In this document: one piece after another, positions 41,740 to 52,258 of the stretch
How the letters are laid out: each line of letters opens with the position of its first letter
How positions within the stretch are numbered: the first letter of the stretch is position 1
Assembly (NCBI RefSeq): GCF_000209165.1
Contig: NC_009045.1
Location: 1,550,001-1,614,000 of the forward strand
Direction: 5' to 3'
DNA length: 64,000 nt
Source of the DNA: Scheffersomyces stipitis CBS 6054
Taxonomy: Eukaryota > Ascomycota > Pichiomycetes > Serinales > Debaryomycetaceae
Position numbers and translations under genes: made by a program
Notes under the pieces: model-generated
Database searches by the model: none
Seen by the model: only the letters and a program-made list of their open reading frames with translations
Told to the model about the DNA's origin: nothing

Positions 41740-43644
41740 ATGTCCAAGGAAAACACAACTTTCGATGGCTTAACTGCCAACGATGCTACCTTCTTTGAAG
41801 ACTTTGAAAGAAACGAGAAGACGAGGGACTCGAAGCCTTCGGTCTGGAGAAGAATGATGGGTATCTTCACATTTGCTTCTGTGATGATCTTGTTGTATTT
41901 CAGCTACCAAGCTGATGTCAATTATGCCATCAATTCCACCGCCTCTGCTATCTCCAACAAGTTTTTGCAAACTGCTCCTGAAGAACCTGCTGTTCCTGCT
42001 CCTATTATCAAAGTGTTTGAAATTCAGCCTGAACTTAAAGCTGACAAAACTTCCAACACTTCTGTAGTCTATGAAAATCAGCAATTATCCAATGGCTTGT
42101 CTGCTTCTTTCTCTTCTCCAAAGCATGCAGAATATGATGGTGCCTTTTTGACTTTGAACTTCACAAACAGCGATAACGAAACCCAGAACGTCAACGTAGT
42201 GGAAGTTTATATCGACGGCCATCCAGTATGGAGAAGCTCTACTCCATTCGGTAAGCCAGGTTTCACAACTATCTCCAGCACCACCAAAGACATCTCCAAA
42301 TACCTCACTCTTTTGGAAGAAAAGCACAGTAAGTTCAGTGTCAAGGTCTTGGAAGGTTCTGCTGACAACGTCAACTTTTCTCTTGCTGTTACTACAACTA
42401 GCAGTGGAAAGGCCAAGAGTGCTAAACACACTCCTATCACAGTAGACTCTCTCTTTACTCCAGCTGGTCAAGCTGACAAGCTCATTCCTTTAACGAAGTC
42501 TAAGAATGTGGCTTTTGAATTGTCAAAGGAAGGTAAGTTTCAGATAGAATTGCCAAGATTCAATGGAAAAACCTCTTCGGCCAAGTTAGAACTATTTGCT
42601 TCTACCAGCAAAGAAGAAGTCGACTACTTCAAGAAGGACGATGCTCCATTGCGTCTCTTGAACATCTTCATCAACGACCAATACATTTCTACCATATCTC
42701 CAAAGGCGACCTTGTACCATCCAGGTTCCATAGATGCCAGCGACAACTTTGTTCCTGTCGCTGACTTCGGTAACTTTGTAGGTTTCACTTATGAAGTTGA
42801 CTTGGTTAATGCCTTACCATTATTATGGAGTGGAAGAACTACTTTGGAAGTCCAAGTTGTGTCTCCAGTTAACGATGTCGATACGGCTCCAGTCGGTAGT
42901 ATTGACCCTCATCCTAAGCCAATCTTGAAGGATGAAAATCAGATCCCAGTCGATTCTTGGTTTGTCTCTGGTAACATTTTCTTGTGGGAACACAAGGCTA
43001 TTGTCAGTTCCAAGGGTAAAATAATTGAAGCTGTAGCTGAAGAATCAGTCTCTGGTGTTTACTCTAAATCACCATCCTATTCACCATGGGCTCCTTCTCG
43101 TAAGAGTGAAGTAGTTAGTGACAAAATCTCCTCCAACCAATCTTCCATTATTAAGTTCTCGTTGAAGGACAATTCCACCTTGTCATTCATTATCAACCAA
43201 AACTTGACCATAAGCAACGTTTTGACCAAGCTGGAACGGTCTTCTAAGAAGACTGTTGGTAACCCATACGCCCCAGGTGGAATTGCTGAGACCACTAATC
43301 TTGAATTAGTACTTACAAATCACCAAAAGGTGAAATTTGAATTTCTTAACGCTACCTCTTCTGAAACTTTGTTGACAGTGGAAAGTAGTGTCTCTTTCCC
43401 ATTGACATCTTCTGGCAAGAAGACTACTCAAGAAGGAAAGGACGACAAGACAACCTTAAATGCTAACATTGATACCAAGATAAAGAAAAAAGTCAATGGA
43501 AAGGCTGTTCATGAATTAACCGTCAGTGAAAGCTTGCTCAACAACCAATACGTTGGAACCATCTCTAATCTCAAGTATAAGACCGAAAAATTCAAGAAGT
43601 CCCTTCAAGTCATCAAAGGACATGTAATTGACGATACTTTGTGA
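41740..43644 (+). CDS. PNGase A-family (peptide N-glycanase) type II membrane protein
   Basis: This 634-residue protein has a cytosolic N-terminus of about 38 residues and one membrane anchor at about 39-57 (MMGIFTFASVMILLYFSYQ). The rest is a lumenal or extracellular domain matching the peptide-N4-(N-acetyl-beta-glucosaminyl)asparagine amidase A family: VFEIQPELK, VEVYIDGHPVWRSSTPFG, ILLNIFIND-like LLNIFINDQYISTISPK, and LPLLWSGRTTLEVQV. The plant enzyme removes N-glycans, including core alpha-1,3-fucosylated ones. It is unrelated to cytosolic Png1, the enzyme known in S. cerevisiae. Many N-x-S/T sites suggest that it is itself glycosylated. Enzyme activity in yeast is not established to my knowledge. 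Confidence 0.85.
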   Translation: MSKENTTFDGLTANDATFFEDFERNEKTRDSKPSVWRRMMGIFTFASVMILLYFSYQADVNYAINSTASAISNKFLQTAPEEPAVPAPIIKVFEIQPELKADKTSNTSVVYENQQLSNGLSASFSSPKHAEYDGAFLTLNFTNSDNETQNVNVVEVYIDGHPVWRSSTPFGKPGFTTISSTTKDISKYLTLLEEKHSKFSVKVLEGSADNVNFSLAVTTTSSGKAKSAKHTPITVDSLFTPAGQADKLIPLTKSKNVAFELSKEGKFQIELPRFNGKTSSAKLELFASTSKEEVDYFKKDDAPLRLLNIFINDQYISTISPKATLYHPGSIDASDNFVPVADFGNFVGFTYEVDLVNALPLLWSGRTTLEVQVVSPVNDVDTAPVGSIDPHPKPILKDENQIPVDSWFVSGNIFLWEHKAIVSSKGKIIEAVAEESVSGVYSKSPSYSPWAPSRKSEVVSDKISSNQSSIIKFSLKDNSTLSFIINQNLTISNVLTKLERSSKKTVGNPYAPGGIAETTNLELVLTNHQKVKFEFLNATSSETLLTVESSVSFPLTSSGKKTTQEGKDDKTTLNANIDTKIKKKVNGKAVHELTVSESLLNNQYVGTISNLKYKTEKFKKSLQVIKGHVIDDTL

Positions 43645-43935
43645 GTATTCTAGTTATTTGGGACTTTTTTCTATTTCTAGCGTTCTAGTTTTTATGTGTT
43701 TATAAATAAATGGGTTAATGTGACGATTACTGCAAATGAAGGAGAGAAGTTAGTGTTAAGTATTACATTTGATTGGCTTAATCATGAAAAGCTATTTCTT
43801 GAAACGAACTAAAATCAATACCAACTAAAACTAAATCTTTAAAAGACTAAATGAATATAAATGCACAATAAACCAAACATTACGTTTTAAATATAAGATC
43901 AAAAATCAACTTTTTTCTTCTCACGAATTTAATCA

Positions 43936-45108
43936 CTACTTCGCTCTTAAATCAGAATCTAAACCCAAAGCTTCATAATCTGGGATGATATTTTTAATAT
44001 CCTCCACGTATTGAGGAATGCCAGTTTCCACAGATTTCATAACTGCATCAATACACATTAAGGCTGACATGCCATCGTCAGCTGAGCAAAGAGGTTCTGC
44101 TCTTCCTCTGATGACATCGACAAAGTGATCAAGTTGCAAATCGAATGGCATTTGGGAATGCAAAGTTTCCAACTTATTTTCCACGAGTTGTTCCTTTTCG
44201 ATAGGATGTAACCACGAGTTTGTGTTGTCATCTACAGCTTCTGGCTGATGGAATAAATGCAAGTCCGGAACAGACAAGGTGCCCTTGGAACCGAAGACCC
44301 TATAGAAACCTTCAAGTTCATTCTGGAAAGGAACAGTAGGGTTCTCACCTGTTCCACTTTCAAAGTTGAAAGGAGAAGTGACATTATCGGAGCAAATAAA
44401 TGTTCCTGTTATGCCATTTTTGAACTTAATGGTCAAAGCAGCACCTTCGTCTGCATCTGGGTAATGTGATCTTTGCTTTTTCAATAATTCTGCATAGATT
44501 CTTTCTATTGGACCAAACATGTACTGCAACAAGTCGATATCATGAACTAAGTTGATGAGAAGTACTCCTCCCCCAGTCTTGTTATCTGTTCTCCAAGGTG
44601 ACATCTTGAAGTACGATTCGGGCTTTCTTAGAGCCCAAGTTCCCAGAATGGCAATAACATCGCCTACTTTATGCAAATTGCGCTTAGCCTCAACAATAAA
44701 AGGATTGAATCTTCTATGGTGACCTACTAAAACCTTGACATTCTTTTCTTTGGCAAAGTTTTTAAGAGCCTTAGCTTCTTCAGGTATCGAGCTGAGAGGT
44801 TTTTCCACAAGTAAGTTAATTCCGTAGTTGGCCAATTCAGCACTGACTCTAATATGAGTATGGTTGGGAGTGCAAATGATGGCACCATCTGGGTACAGCA
44901 TTCCATTCTGGTTACAGTAGGCTATCATATTTTGGATAGAAGTGAAGTATCTGGTTTCCATAGAGGCAGCGATTTCCTTTGCTGTAGGTGAAGGATCAAC
45001 TATAGCAAAAAGTTCAGCATGGGCATTGTTCACCACATGGGAAGCATGTCTGGGACCAATGAGACCCGCACCAATGACAGCAATTTGAATGAGATTGGGA
45101 GCTATCAT
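43936..45108 (-). CDS. Gfo/Idh/MocA-family NAD(P)-dependent oxidoreductase
   Basis: A 390-residue two-domain dehydrogenase. The N-terminal Rossmann fold begins IAVIGAGLIGPRHASHV (about 8-24). The second landmark is the VEKPLSS motif near residue 100, whose lysine is catalytic in this family. A C-terminal beta-sheet domain follows, with MSPWRTDNKTGGGVLLINLV and HDIDLLQYMFG, where the H and D lie near the sugar. Known members oxidise inositol, glucose, xylose and related polyols. The inositol 2-dehydrogenase group is the closest by appearance, but the substrate cannot be fixed here. It is cytosolic. Its upstream region holds a T-run with a GCGATGA core and, further off, a perfect CGG-N11-CCG palindrome. 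Confidence 0.85.
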   Translation of the reverse strand: MIAPNLIQIAVIGAGLIGPRHASHVVNNAHAELFAIVDPSPTAKEIAASMETRYFTSIQNMIAYCNQNGMLYPDGAIICTPNHTHIRVSAELANYGINLLVEKPLSSIPEEAKALKNFAKEKNVKVLVGHHRRFNPFIVEAKRNLHKVGDVIAILGTWALRKPESYFKMSPWRTDNKTGGGVLLINLVHDIDLLQYMFGPIERIYAELLKKQRSHYPDADEGAALTIKFKNGITGTFICSDNVTSPFNFESGTGENPTVPFQNELEGFYRVFGSKGTLSVPDLHLFHQPEAVDDNTNSWLHPIEKEQLVENKLETLHSQMPFDLQLDHFVDVIRGRAEPLCSADDGMSALMCIDAVMKSVETGIPQYVEDIKNIIPDYEALGLDSDLRAK

Positions 45109-46281
45109 AACTTTTGTATGAATATTATATGAATATTAATGAATTTTTGAATGAACTCTATGCACTAGTGGAATGAAGAAATATGAAAGTATGGATAAAG
45201 TGCTTTCGCTACAATTAGAGTAATAGTATGAGAAAGAATGAAATCGTCTTTTCTCTCAAAATTTTTTGGCGATGAAATGCAATATGACTTGACTGTGGTT
45301 TCAAAACTTGCACTGGTGAATTGATGATGATGAATAAGGCGAATTGGTCCGTGATATGCAAATTTGCAAGCTTTATGAGCCTAGACCATGAAAGCAGACT
45401 TCCAGGGTGCAATAACTAGAAGAGGCTGGTATTTCAAAATTCGAACACAAGCTCTTGATTTGGAAAGTTCAATTTTCAGTGAGTATGTCCTTTCTATATG
45501 ACTCACGGTAATAGAACAGGAGACAATGAGAAAGAAATAGAAGAAGCGACAGACAAGAAGTTGGAAGACAGAAAAAAAGATCAAGAAAGAAATGAAATCA
45601 ACTCCTAGAATCGGACCACACCGGTGAAAAATTTTGAGAAATGTCTAGGACAGGTTATTATTGTTTTTTGAAGGGTTAGTCATTTTGGCTTGCGCTAAGA
45701 GCAAAAGCAATTTGACAAAAATTTTCAGCCCACCGGCAGCGGAGCGGTCGGAAATTGAATTTCCGACTTGTGGAGACTGTTTGTTTGTGAGCGGAGGAGC
45801 GGAAGCGGCATAATCACGTGAATATGTCAAATTTTGGGTACAATTGAGGAGGTAGCCAGAAGTTGTACATATTTAACAGGAAAAGTGGAGATGGGTCTTG
45901 TTCTACATACGGAGAAGTCACTGCTTGTAGCTTTTGGTTTTTCTTCTGTGAACTACAATAAACACAAAATTTTCAAGAATTGTACGAGTTATTAAAAGTA
46001 CAAGAGTGACAGTGGTGAGCTATAATGTGCAACAAGTCAAGACATAAAGTTTGTGGGGTGACAAGCCATTAGTTAGTGCTGTGGCTCTACCCTTGGTGTG
46101 ACTATTCTTGTGGCTGAATCTTTAAGTGTAGCCGCTTTCTAGGTAGTCTAACATGAGACTATGAAGATCTGGTACAACCATGTCATCTGACTTGGCACGT
46201 GATTGAACTTTTGTATCTAGCATCTCTGTTTATGGAGGATGGTTCGATTTGAGTCTTTCTTCTTCAGTTTGGAGCCAAAGC
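45109..46281. other. Divergent intergenic region between the oxidoreductase and MDM12
   Basis: Contains AAAATTTTTT (45258-45267) and GCGATGA (45269-45275), resembling an RRPE/PAC pair. It also holds a 21-bp perfect palindrome at 45747-45767 flanked by CGG-rich sequence (about 45732-45810), then CACGTG at 45815-45820 and at 46196-46201. Open frames in the region start at non-ATG codons or are short. No gene seen. Confidence 0.55.
45747..45767. promoter_or_regulatory. Perfect 21-bp palindrome with CGG-N11-CCG geometry
   Basis: GTCGGAAATT and AATTTCCGAC are exact inverted arms around a single G. The half-sites CGG and CCG are separated by 11 bases, the spacing bound by Gal4-type Zn2Cys6 dimers. 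Additional CGG triplets flank it on both sides (GGCAGCGGAGCGG before, AGCGGAGGAGCGGAAGCGG after). The likely target is the oxidoreductase gene (639 bp) or MDM12 (515 bp). The binding factor is unknown. Confidence 0.6.
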
Positions 46282-47499
46282 ATGTCGTTTGAGATCAATT
46301 GGGAGAACCTCACTTCTGACAGCTCGATTAACGAGTCGCTCAAAGAGTTTCTCGATCGCCAATTCCAGAATATTTCACTCCCTTCGTATATAGCTAATCT
46401 ATCAGTGACCAACTTCTCAGTTGGCGATATTCCACCAGAGATCACCATACGACACATTGGAGACCCGTTTGACGAGTTTTATGAAGACGAAAACGACGAA
46501 GGGCTGAGCGGTCCAGAACGCGTCTCTTCCAATTCGAATATGAACACAAAAGAGACTAACTACATGTCTAGTGATGATGAAGACGACGATGAGGATAATG
46601 ATCTTTCAACTATAGCAGAGGATTCACACCTCAACAGTTTTAGTCATAGCAGCACACTTTACCATTCACACGAGCAAAGTCCTCCTCCGGGACCAGCCCC
46701 AACTCCGCCCCTTCTTCTGCGTTCTAGAACATCACTGGATCCCATTTCATACATTATGGCCAACACTAGTCTCAACTACTTACACAACTATAATATCAAC
46801 AATATTGGATTGGGACATGCTCCTAGCGGAACTGAGACACCGACAACTATTCTCAATCAAAATGCCTTGACCAACGCCAAAAATTCAAGAGTCATATCCA
46901 GTCTTCAAAAAACTACCAGAGGAGAAAATGACATACAAATCATAGCCGAAATAGAATATAGTGGCAATCTCCATGTAGACTTGATAGTGAATCTTTTGGT
47001 AAACTACCCTTCTCCTAACTTCATTTCGTTGCCTATCAAGTTGCACATTACTGATATTGTCATACATTCGATTGCTACTATTGCCTACTTGAAGAAGGCG
47101 GTGTACTTTTCATTTCTCTGTGACATCAACGAATCTACACCAGACTACTTTTCCACTTCTTCGTCCAGCTCTGTCTCGACTTCTACTGCAGCACCAGCTA
47201 CACCAACGACATATAATTCTGGTGGGAATTTTGTCGATTATATTGCTGATCCCAACAACCGTGAGAGAATCGATATCGTAAAGAAGATCAAAATCGAGTC
47301 GGAGATAGGAGAACTCGAGAACAACGTCTTGAGGAATGTTGGTAAAGTAGAAAAGTTTCTTATTGAACAGCTAAGAAATATCATTCGTGAAGAATTGGCA
47401 TGGCCTAGTTGGATTTGTATAGACATGAGTGAAGATGAAGACGAAGAAGAGCAGACTCCCAGTCCTGATTCCAGAGACAGTAATGTAAATAGCATCTAG
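46282..47499 (+). CDS. MDM12: ERMES complex subunit Mdm12
   Basis: This 405-residue protein consists of an SMP lipid-transfer domain interrupted by disordered inserts. It begins [20 protein letters not shown], the usual Mdm12 start, and contains [40 protein letters not shown] and the region [17 protein letters not shown]. The C-terminal stretch reads [20 protein letters not shown]. Mdm12 links the outer-mitochondrial Mdm10/Mdm34 to ER Mmm1 and moves phospholipids between the organelles. It is longer than S. cerevisiae Mdm12 (271) because of acidic and serine-rich inserts, as in other Candida-group orthologues. The open frame extends 11 codons upstream from a TTG, but the first ATG is 46282. 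Confidence 0.93.
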   Translation: MSFEINWENLTSDSSINESLKEFLDRQFQNISLPSYIANLSVTNFSVGDIPPEITIRHIGDPFDEFYEDENDEGLSGPERVSSNSNMNTKETNYMSSDDEDDDEDNDLSTIAEDSHLNSFSHSSTLYHSHEQSPPPGPAPTPPLLLRSRTSLDPISYIMANTSLNYLHNYNINNIGLGHAPSGTETPTTILNQNALTNAKNSRVISSLQKTTRGENDIQIIAEIEYSGNLHVDLIVNLLVNYPSPNFISLPIKLHITDIVIHSIATIAYLKKAVYFSFLCDINESTPDYFSTSSSSSVSTSTAAPATPTTYNSGGNFVDYIADPNNRERIDIVKKIKIESEIGELENNVLRNVGKVEKFLIEQLRNIIREELAWPSWICIDMSEDEDEEEQTPSPDSRDSNVNSI

Positions 47500-47814
47500 A
47501 GTATTAGACCCTGTACTATAAACAATGTATACTAACAATTAAAGGAATATGTTTCTGAAAATAATTATAAGTAGAGAAGTAAATTCTAATCTCTAAAAGA
47601 AAGTGGATGACATGGGCGATTCTGCAATAATTTTCGCAGCCATTGACAAATTTAAGATAATTTTAAGAATTGGTCGTCAAGATGCTCAAATATTTCAATC
47701 GGTTACTTGAACTGTTTTCCTCCAAAAATTGTAACTACAAGTCATAATATTTAGATAGATTTGAATAGGAATCTGATTATTAGTCAGTGATTTGGAACCA
47801 GTTATACCTTCACC
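47500..47814. other. Intergenic region MDM12-DCS1
   Basis: Contains a motif copy TTTCGCAGCCATT at 47632-47644, 170-185 bp before DCS1. A TACTAAC at about 47528 has no donor or acceptor context. No gene seen. Confidence 0.5.
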
Positions 47815-48738
47815 ATGTCTGTCAATGAGCTCATTGCCAAATTTCATTTTTCCAAACTTCTCAATGGAAATCCCCAGACCAAATCGATTGTCCTTTTAGG
47901 ATCCATCGACGATCAGAATGCTATTGTCACGATTGAGAAATCACACTTTTTAGTAGATCATGAAAAAGACTTCAGTCTTGCTAGCCTTGTTCAAGATTCA
48001 GAAATCATTAACCAGAATGATATATACTATTGGTCCAAAGTGTTGTTGGCTCAAAACTTGAATGATTCTCCTTCTGCAAAATTGAACTTGATATTTCCCG
48101 CTACAGAAACCCACATAAGAAAGTATGCTGGTCAGAATCATCATTATGTACGTGAAACCCCAGAAATGTACAACAAGTTTGTTGTGCCATACATCGAATC
48201 GCAGAAAGGAGACAGAATAAAATGGGTCTATAATATTCTCTTCGAAGGTAAGGAATCGGAAACGTTTGTGTATCACGACACAGATCCCGTTACTGGATTT
48301 GTGTTGTTGCCGGACATGAAATGGGACACTATCAATATGGAGTCGTTATACTTGTGTGCAATTGTCAATAGAATGGATATCTCATCAGTGAGAGACCTTA
48401 ACTCATCTCATATTGAGTACTTGGTAAATATCCAGAAACTAATTAAGAAGGTAGCAACCGAAAAGTTCGCTGTTCAAAAGGATGAATTGAGAATATTTAT
48501 ACATTACCAACCTTCTTACTATCACTTTCATCTTCACATAGTCAATGTGAAGCATCCAGGACTTGGTGATGGGATAGCAGTGGGAAAGGCTATTCTTCTT
48601 GACGATGTCATTGAAAACATCAAGGTTACGGGAGACTACTATCAAAAGCGCACTATTGGATACTTACTAGGTGAGAACCATGGCCTATGGAATATAGATG
48701 GATACAGAGAAGCTCACCAGGACTCTATCGATAATTAA
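47815..48738 (+). CDS. DCS1: Scavenger m7GpppX diphosphatase (DcpS/Dcs1)
   Basis: A 307-residue HIT-family protein that hydrolyses the cap remnant after 3'-5' mRNA decay. The histidine triad is His237, His239 and His241 in YYHFHLHIVNV. The preceding IHYQPSYYHF and the following TIGYLLGENHGLW are DcpS signatures. The N-terminal dimerisation region contains IRKYAGQNHHYVRETPEMYN, typical of the family. S. cerevisiae has two paralogues, Dcs1 (active) and Dcs2 (inactive modulator, with an altered triad). The complete triad here indicates the active form. DCS1 converges on DBP7 with only 60 bp between their stop codons. Confidence 0.95.
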   Translation: MSVNELIAKFHFSKLLNGNPQTKSIVLLGSIDDQNAIVTIEKSHFLVDHEKDFSLASLVQDSEIINQNDIYYWSKVLLAQNLNDSPSAKLNLIFPATETHIRKYAGQNHHYVRETPEMYNKFVVPYIESQKGDRIKWVYNILFEGKESETFVYHDTDPVTGFVLLPDMKWDTINMESLYLCAIVNRMDISSVRDLNSSHIEYLVNIQKLIKKVATEKFAVQKDELRIFIHYQPSYYHFHLHIVNVKHPGLGDGIAVGKAILLDDVIENIKVTGDYYQKRTIGYLLGENHGLWNIDGYREAHQDSIDN

Positions 48739-48798
48739 TAGGTTAAAGGTTCTATTGTACACTAATTGCGATATGCTCTATAAATGTATAGTTTCGAT

Positions 48799-51147
48799 CT
48801 ATGAGTAGTTAAATTCATCACTGTTGGACTTGAGAGCCATCTTTGCCATTCTCAACATTTTCTTTCTGGGATCCTCCTTCTTGGTCTTCTTGGATGCTCC
48901 CTGGATGCCACTGTTGGATTCAACAGATTTACCCAACTTCTTTGGTGTTTCTCTTAAACCGAAACTTTTAGCCAAATGGCCCAAATGCAACAATTTGACA
49001 TTGAAATAGTTTCTCTCTGACGACAAGTGGGTAGCATATGCTCTGATATGCGACGTGAAAGCTTGCACTGCCTTGTCGTGGGCGCCAGAATCCTCCAACA
49101 ACCATCTTTCAATGTCAAGATGCCATGTGGTGGCATGAATATCCCACTTTCCTTCTCTGCTCTTAGGGTCCTTGGATTTCTTCTTGGTATCTTCGTTGTT
49201 AGACTTGGCAGAGAAGCCATCTTTCAAGTAGTTCTCGTAATTTACAATTCTCAAGTTACCTTCCTTAGGATGAACTACTTGCAATTTACCATCTACATAT
49301 CCTTCTTCGTTGCCAGGCAACAAGAACAACGTAGCTGTACCCTCCTTACCAACTCTGGCCGATCTACCAATTCTATGCAAATGATCATCAATTGTAAATG
49401 GAGGATCGTATTCAATAACGGATGCAATATTTGGTAGATCCAATCCACGCGATGCTACATCAGTACAGAAAAGAATAGAATGATTCGACTTACTGTCCTT
49501 AATAAATGCCTGCAAGGTAGAAGTACGAGTCTGTTGCGATAATGAGCCATGAAGCTTATAGACGGCAGTGCCTTGTCCAATCAAAGGAGCTGTCACTGCA
49601 CCTTTTTCTTCTTCTTCTTGCATATCTTTCTTATCGTCATCACTGTCATTTTCTACTTCTACAGTTTCTAATTTTCCAGACTCATCATTTTTGACCTTCT
49701 TGAAGGTATTTCCGCCTCTAGTGAACACATCGAAATGGAAATTGACAGAGTCAGAACACGAGAAAAAGACAATAGTTCTTGTGGAGTTGTTAGTTCCACT
49801 CATATCTGATGAAATCTTCTTGAGGATAGCACTTAAGGTAACGAGTCTTAGCTTTGGAGGTACCACGACTACGTTTTGGATCAACTGGTCTGGTGCAGTC
49901 ACCTCTTCTGAGTGCTTTCCAGAAGAAGAGCCGTCACCTTCAAACTCAATGGTTCCTGGAATGTGATCTACACTGATCATTTCTGGGTTGTTCAAGATAA
50001 TACTACCCAACTTTTCCACGTTATTCTGCATCGTCGCGGAACACAACAAGTTGATTCTTCTAACAGGCAATCCCTGCCATTTATGCATCGACTCCATGAT
50101 CTGAGAGTTTCTTGTAATCAAGTTGGTGATCTTGGTTATAGTCTCTTCAAAGCCCAATTCAACCAACTTATCACCTTCATCTAGAATGAGCCACCTTAAC
50201 TGGCTGATATCCAAAGATTCGGTATTTTCCATGTGGTCAGCCAATCTTCCAGGAGTTCCTACCAAGATATTAACTCCCTTTCTGATACGTGCCTTTTCGG
50301 ACTTCTTCTTTTCACCTCCTATAACAATACCAGGAACGATGTGATGGTAGCATCTTGTGAGAGTTTCCAAAACTCCATAGATTTGAGTTGCCAACTCTCT
50401 AGTAGGGGTAAGAATCACAGCAAATAAACCAGAATCTCTGTTTATCTTATGCTTGTTTTCCATCATAAGCTTGTGGAAAATTGGCAAGAGGAAAGACAAT
50501 GTTTTACCAGAACCAGTCTGAGCCTTGATGAAAAGATCTCTCTCTGTAGAAAGCATGGTTGGGATGACCGACTTTTGTACTTTGGTAGGATTTTTGAATC
50601 GTAAAGTTTCTGTCAAATGCTTAGAAAGTCTTTCGTTGATACCCAACCCTTCAAAAGTAGATGCATCTTCAACAGGAGCATTAGATGGTAAATATGTTTT
50701 TTCGTCTGATTCTTTCGTCACCTTTAACTGTGAACTGCTCTGATTGGATGTGAACAATGATGATACATACGAATTGTTCTTTCCACCAAATTCCCCCTTC
50801 GACTCAGAAAACTTGATCATCTTGGAAGTAGGGCCATGAATGGGCTCAATAGTAGGTCTCTTTTTAGAATCATTTGATTCATCATTTTCGTGTTTTTTTC
50901 CATCGTCTTTCTGATTATGGCTGTTATTGTTGTTATCAAGTCTTGAAGTAACAGAAACATTATTTACTCCGGTGGCAGATCTGTCTTTCTTTTGGTTTCT
51001 TCCTCTTCCTTGTAATGAGAGCTGAAGTTTACGACGATCTTTCCATTTTCCACCGGTAACTTTGGAAGTTGTTCTTTTGTTCGAGCCCAGTGACACCGAA
51101 ACATCCGGAACTGCAAAATTTAACAACAAACCGTCGTCTTCGTCCAT
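48799..51147 (-). CDS. DBP7: DEAD-box RNA helicase Dbp7
   Basis: A 782-residue nucleolar helicase needed early in 60S subunit assembly. Helicase motifs in order: I AQTGSGKT, Ia PTRELATQ, Ib TPGR, II DEGD (the Dbp7-specific variant of DEAD), [18 protein letters not shown] and [10 protein letters not shown]. The N-terminus is basic and disordered ([20 protein letters not shown]), and the C-terminus has the conserved KKLGK block and basic end. I start at the ATG at 51147 ([15 protein letters not shown]), which matches Dbp7 proteins. An in-frame ATG 18 codons upstream (51201) exists but adds an unrelated peptide. A CGATGA core (51236-51241) and CACGTG (51244-51249) lie about 90-100 bp upstream. 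Confidence 0.94.
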   Translation of the reverse strand: MDEDDGLLLNFAVPDVSVSLGSNKRTTSKVTGGKWKDRRKLQLSLQGRGRNQKKDRSATGVNNVSVTSRLDNNNNSHNQKDDGKKHENDESNDSKKRPTIEPIHGPTSKMIKFSESKGEFGGKNNSYVSSLFTSNQSSSQLKVTKESDEKTYLPSNAPVEDASTFEGLGINERLSKHLTETLRFKNPTKVQKSVIPTMLSTERDLFIKAQTGSGKTLSFLLPIFHKLMMENKHKINRDSGLFAVILTPTRELATQIYGVLETLTRCYHHIVPGIVIGGEKKKSEKARIRKGVNILVGTPGRLADHMENTESLDISQLRWLILDEGDKLVELGFEETITKITNLITRNSQIMESMHKWQGLPVRRINLLCSATMQNNVEKLGSIILNNPEMISVDHIPGTIEFEGDGSSSGKHSEEVTAPDQLIQNVVVVPPKLRLVTLSAILKKISSDMSGTNNSTRTIVFFSCSDSVNFHFDVFTRGGNTFKKVKNDESGKLETVEVENDSDDDKKDMQEEEEKGAVTAPLIGQGTAVYKLHGSLSQQTRTSTLQAFIKDSKSNHSILFCTDVASRGLDLPNIASVIEYDPPFTIDDHLHRIGRSARVGKEGTATLFLLPGNEEGYVDGKLQVVHPKEGNLRIVNYENYLKDGFSAKSNNEDTKKKSKDPKSREGKWDIHATTWHLDIERWLLEDSGAHDKAVQAFTSHIRAYATHLSSERNYFNVKLLHLGHLAKSFGLRETPKKLGKSVESNSGIQGASKKTKKEDPRKKMLRMAKMALKSNSDEFNYS

Positions 51148-51427
51148 TTTGCTGTTGTAGTTGGTGAAGAGATCGTACCAGTTGCAAAATTCAAATTGCA
51201 TATATTTTCATGTAGCTGATATTGACCGAGCCGCACGATGACTCACGTGACAAACCGGAACTAATATTATTCTAAGTCTACAAGTCTACAATTGTGTCCT
51301 TGTTTTTGTTGACTGTTATCAAGTTACAGGTGGATTGTGGTATTTGTCGTGTCTATTAATGTGGATATTGTACAAATCTGAAAGTGATTCTTCTATAGTA
51401 CAGATTGTTTTTTTCGTGTTTCGCAGC

Positions 51428-52258
51428 CTAATCTTTAGTAAGCTCTACTATATAGTCGTCCATGGTAGTAACAGTGGACAACTCTATTCCGTCCGCAGAA
51501 TTGGCCAATGTAGACCTCAAGTTTTGTGAAACGTCACTGGTTACAGTTTCCCATTTCAATGTAGACCATTGTTCCTCATCGAACTTCTTGACGTGTCTAA
51601 GTGATTCTCCTAAGGAACTCCCAAACCCCTCGGAACTGGTGATCTGAGAGCCGGATTTCGCAGCTGTCTGTAAGATCTGGATATTGGAAGATTTGGAGGA
51701 GTCGGAATTCTCTGCCTTTCTCTGTGCCTGAGTCGAAGCATCGAGATCATCGATATACTTGAAAGCAGTCCTAAGTTGAGCCGTGCTGTCCACTGGAGTA
51801 AGCACTATTTTCTTAGAGCCGTTCTCTTCGATTATCTGGCCAACATACATTCCACCTTCGGACTTGTTCAATACCCCCTGTAAACCCTGAACTGCAATGT
51901 CTTCTCCCCAGTCCTCGGTTTTGGACACATTGAAGAATTTAGATGTGTCAAGTGGCACTTTTACTTCTAAATATTTGGACTCTTGCTTGAAGCTGGCACG
52001 GTAGCTACCATCGGAAAGGGGACGAGATCCAGGTCTTCCGGGGTATTGGAGCACATGTAAAGACTGTGAAGATGATGGCAAGGTATTGAGTACAAGGGGT
52101 ATCGAATCGATGATAGGATCGTCATCTTCTTCTGGTTCTTGTGGCTGTTCTGGATCGAATGGGCCGGTTATCTCTCCAGAAGTCTGGTTTAGTTCAGATT
52201 CAGACATATTGTGATCGTCCTCGTCCTGGACAAATAACGAGCTGGATGTGGCCGACAT
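51428..52258 (-). CDS. RPC37: RNA polymerase III subunit C37
   Basis: This 276-residue protein is the TFIIF-like Pol III subunit that pairs with Rpc53 and acts in termination, reinitiation and initiation. It is recognised from an acidic start (QEPEEDDDPIIDSIPLVLNT) followed by LHVLQYPGRPGSRPLS, the Rpc5/Sin domain opening. Then comes a dimerisation barrel with EVKVPLDTSKFFN and EGGMYVGQIIEENG, and a C-terminal part rich in W and K (EEQWSTLKWE). The length is near S. cerevisiae Rpc37 (282). The real start is the ATG at 52258; the frame extends upstream only from a GTG. It shares a 306-bp divergent promoter with GCN3 that carries a PAC-type sequence, first described in Pol I and Pol III subunit genes. 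Confidence 0.92.
   Translation of the reverse strand: MSATSSSLFVQDEDDHNMSESELNQTSGEITGPFDPEQPQEPEEDDDPIIDSIPLVLNTLPSSSQSLHVLQYPGRPGSRPLSDGSYRASFKQESKYLEVKVPLDTSKFFNVSKTEDWGEDIAVQGLQGVLNKSEGGMYVGQIIEENGSKKIVLTPVDSTAQLRTAFKYIDDLDASTQAQRKAENSDSSKSSNIQILQTAAKSGSQITSSEGFGSSLGESLRHVKKFDEEQWSTLKWETVTSDVSQNLRSTLANSADGIELSTVTTMDDYIVELTKD

Noticed and set aside
47528..47534. TACTAAC downstream of MDM12
   Set aside because: Lies 30 bp after the stop codon with no donor upstream and no downstream exon.
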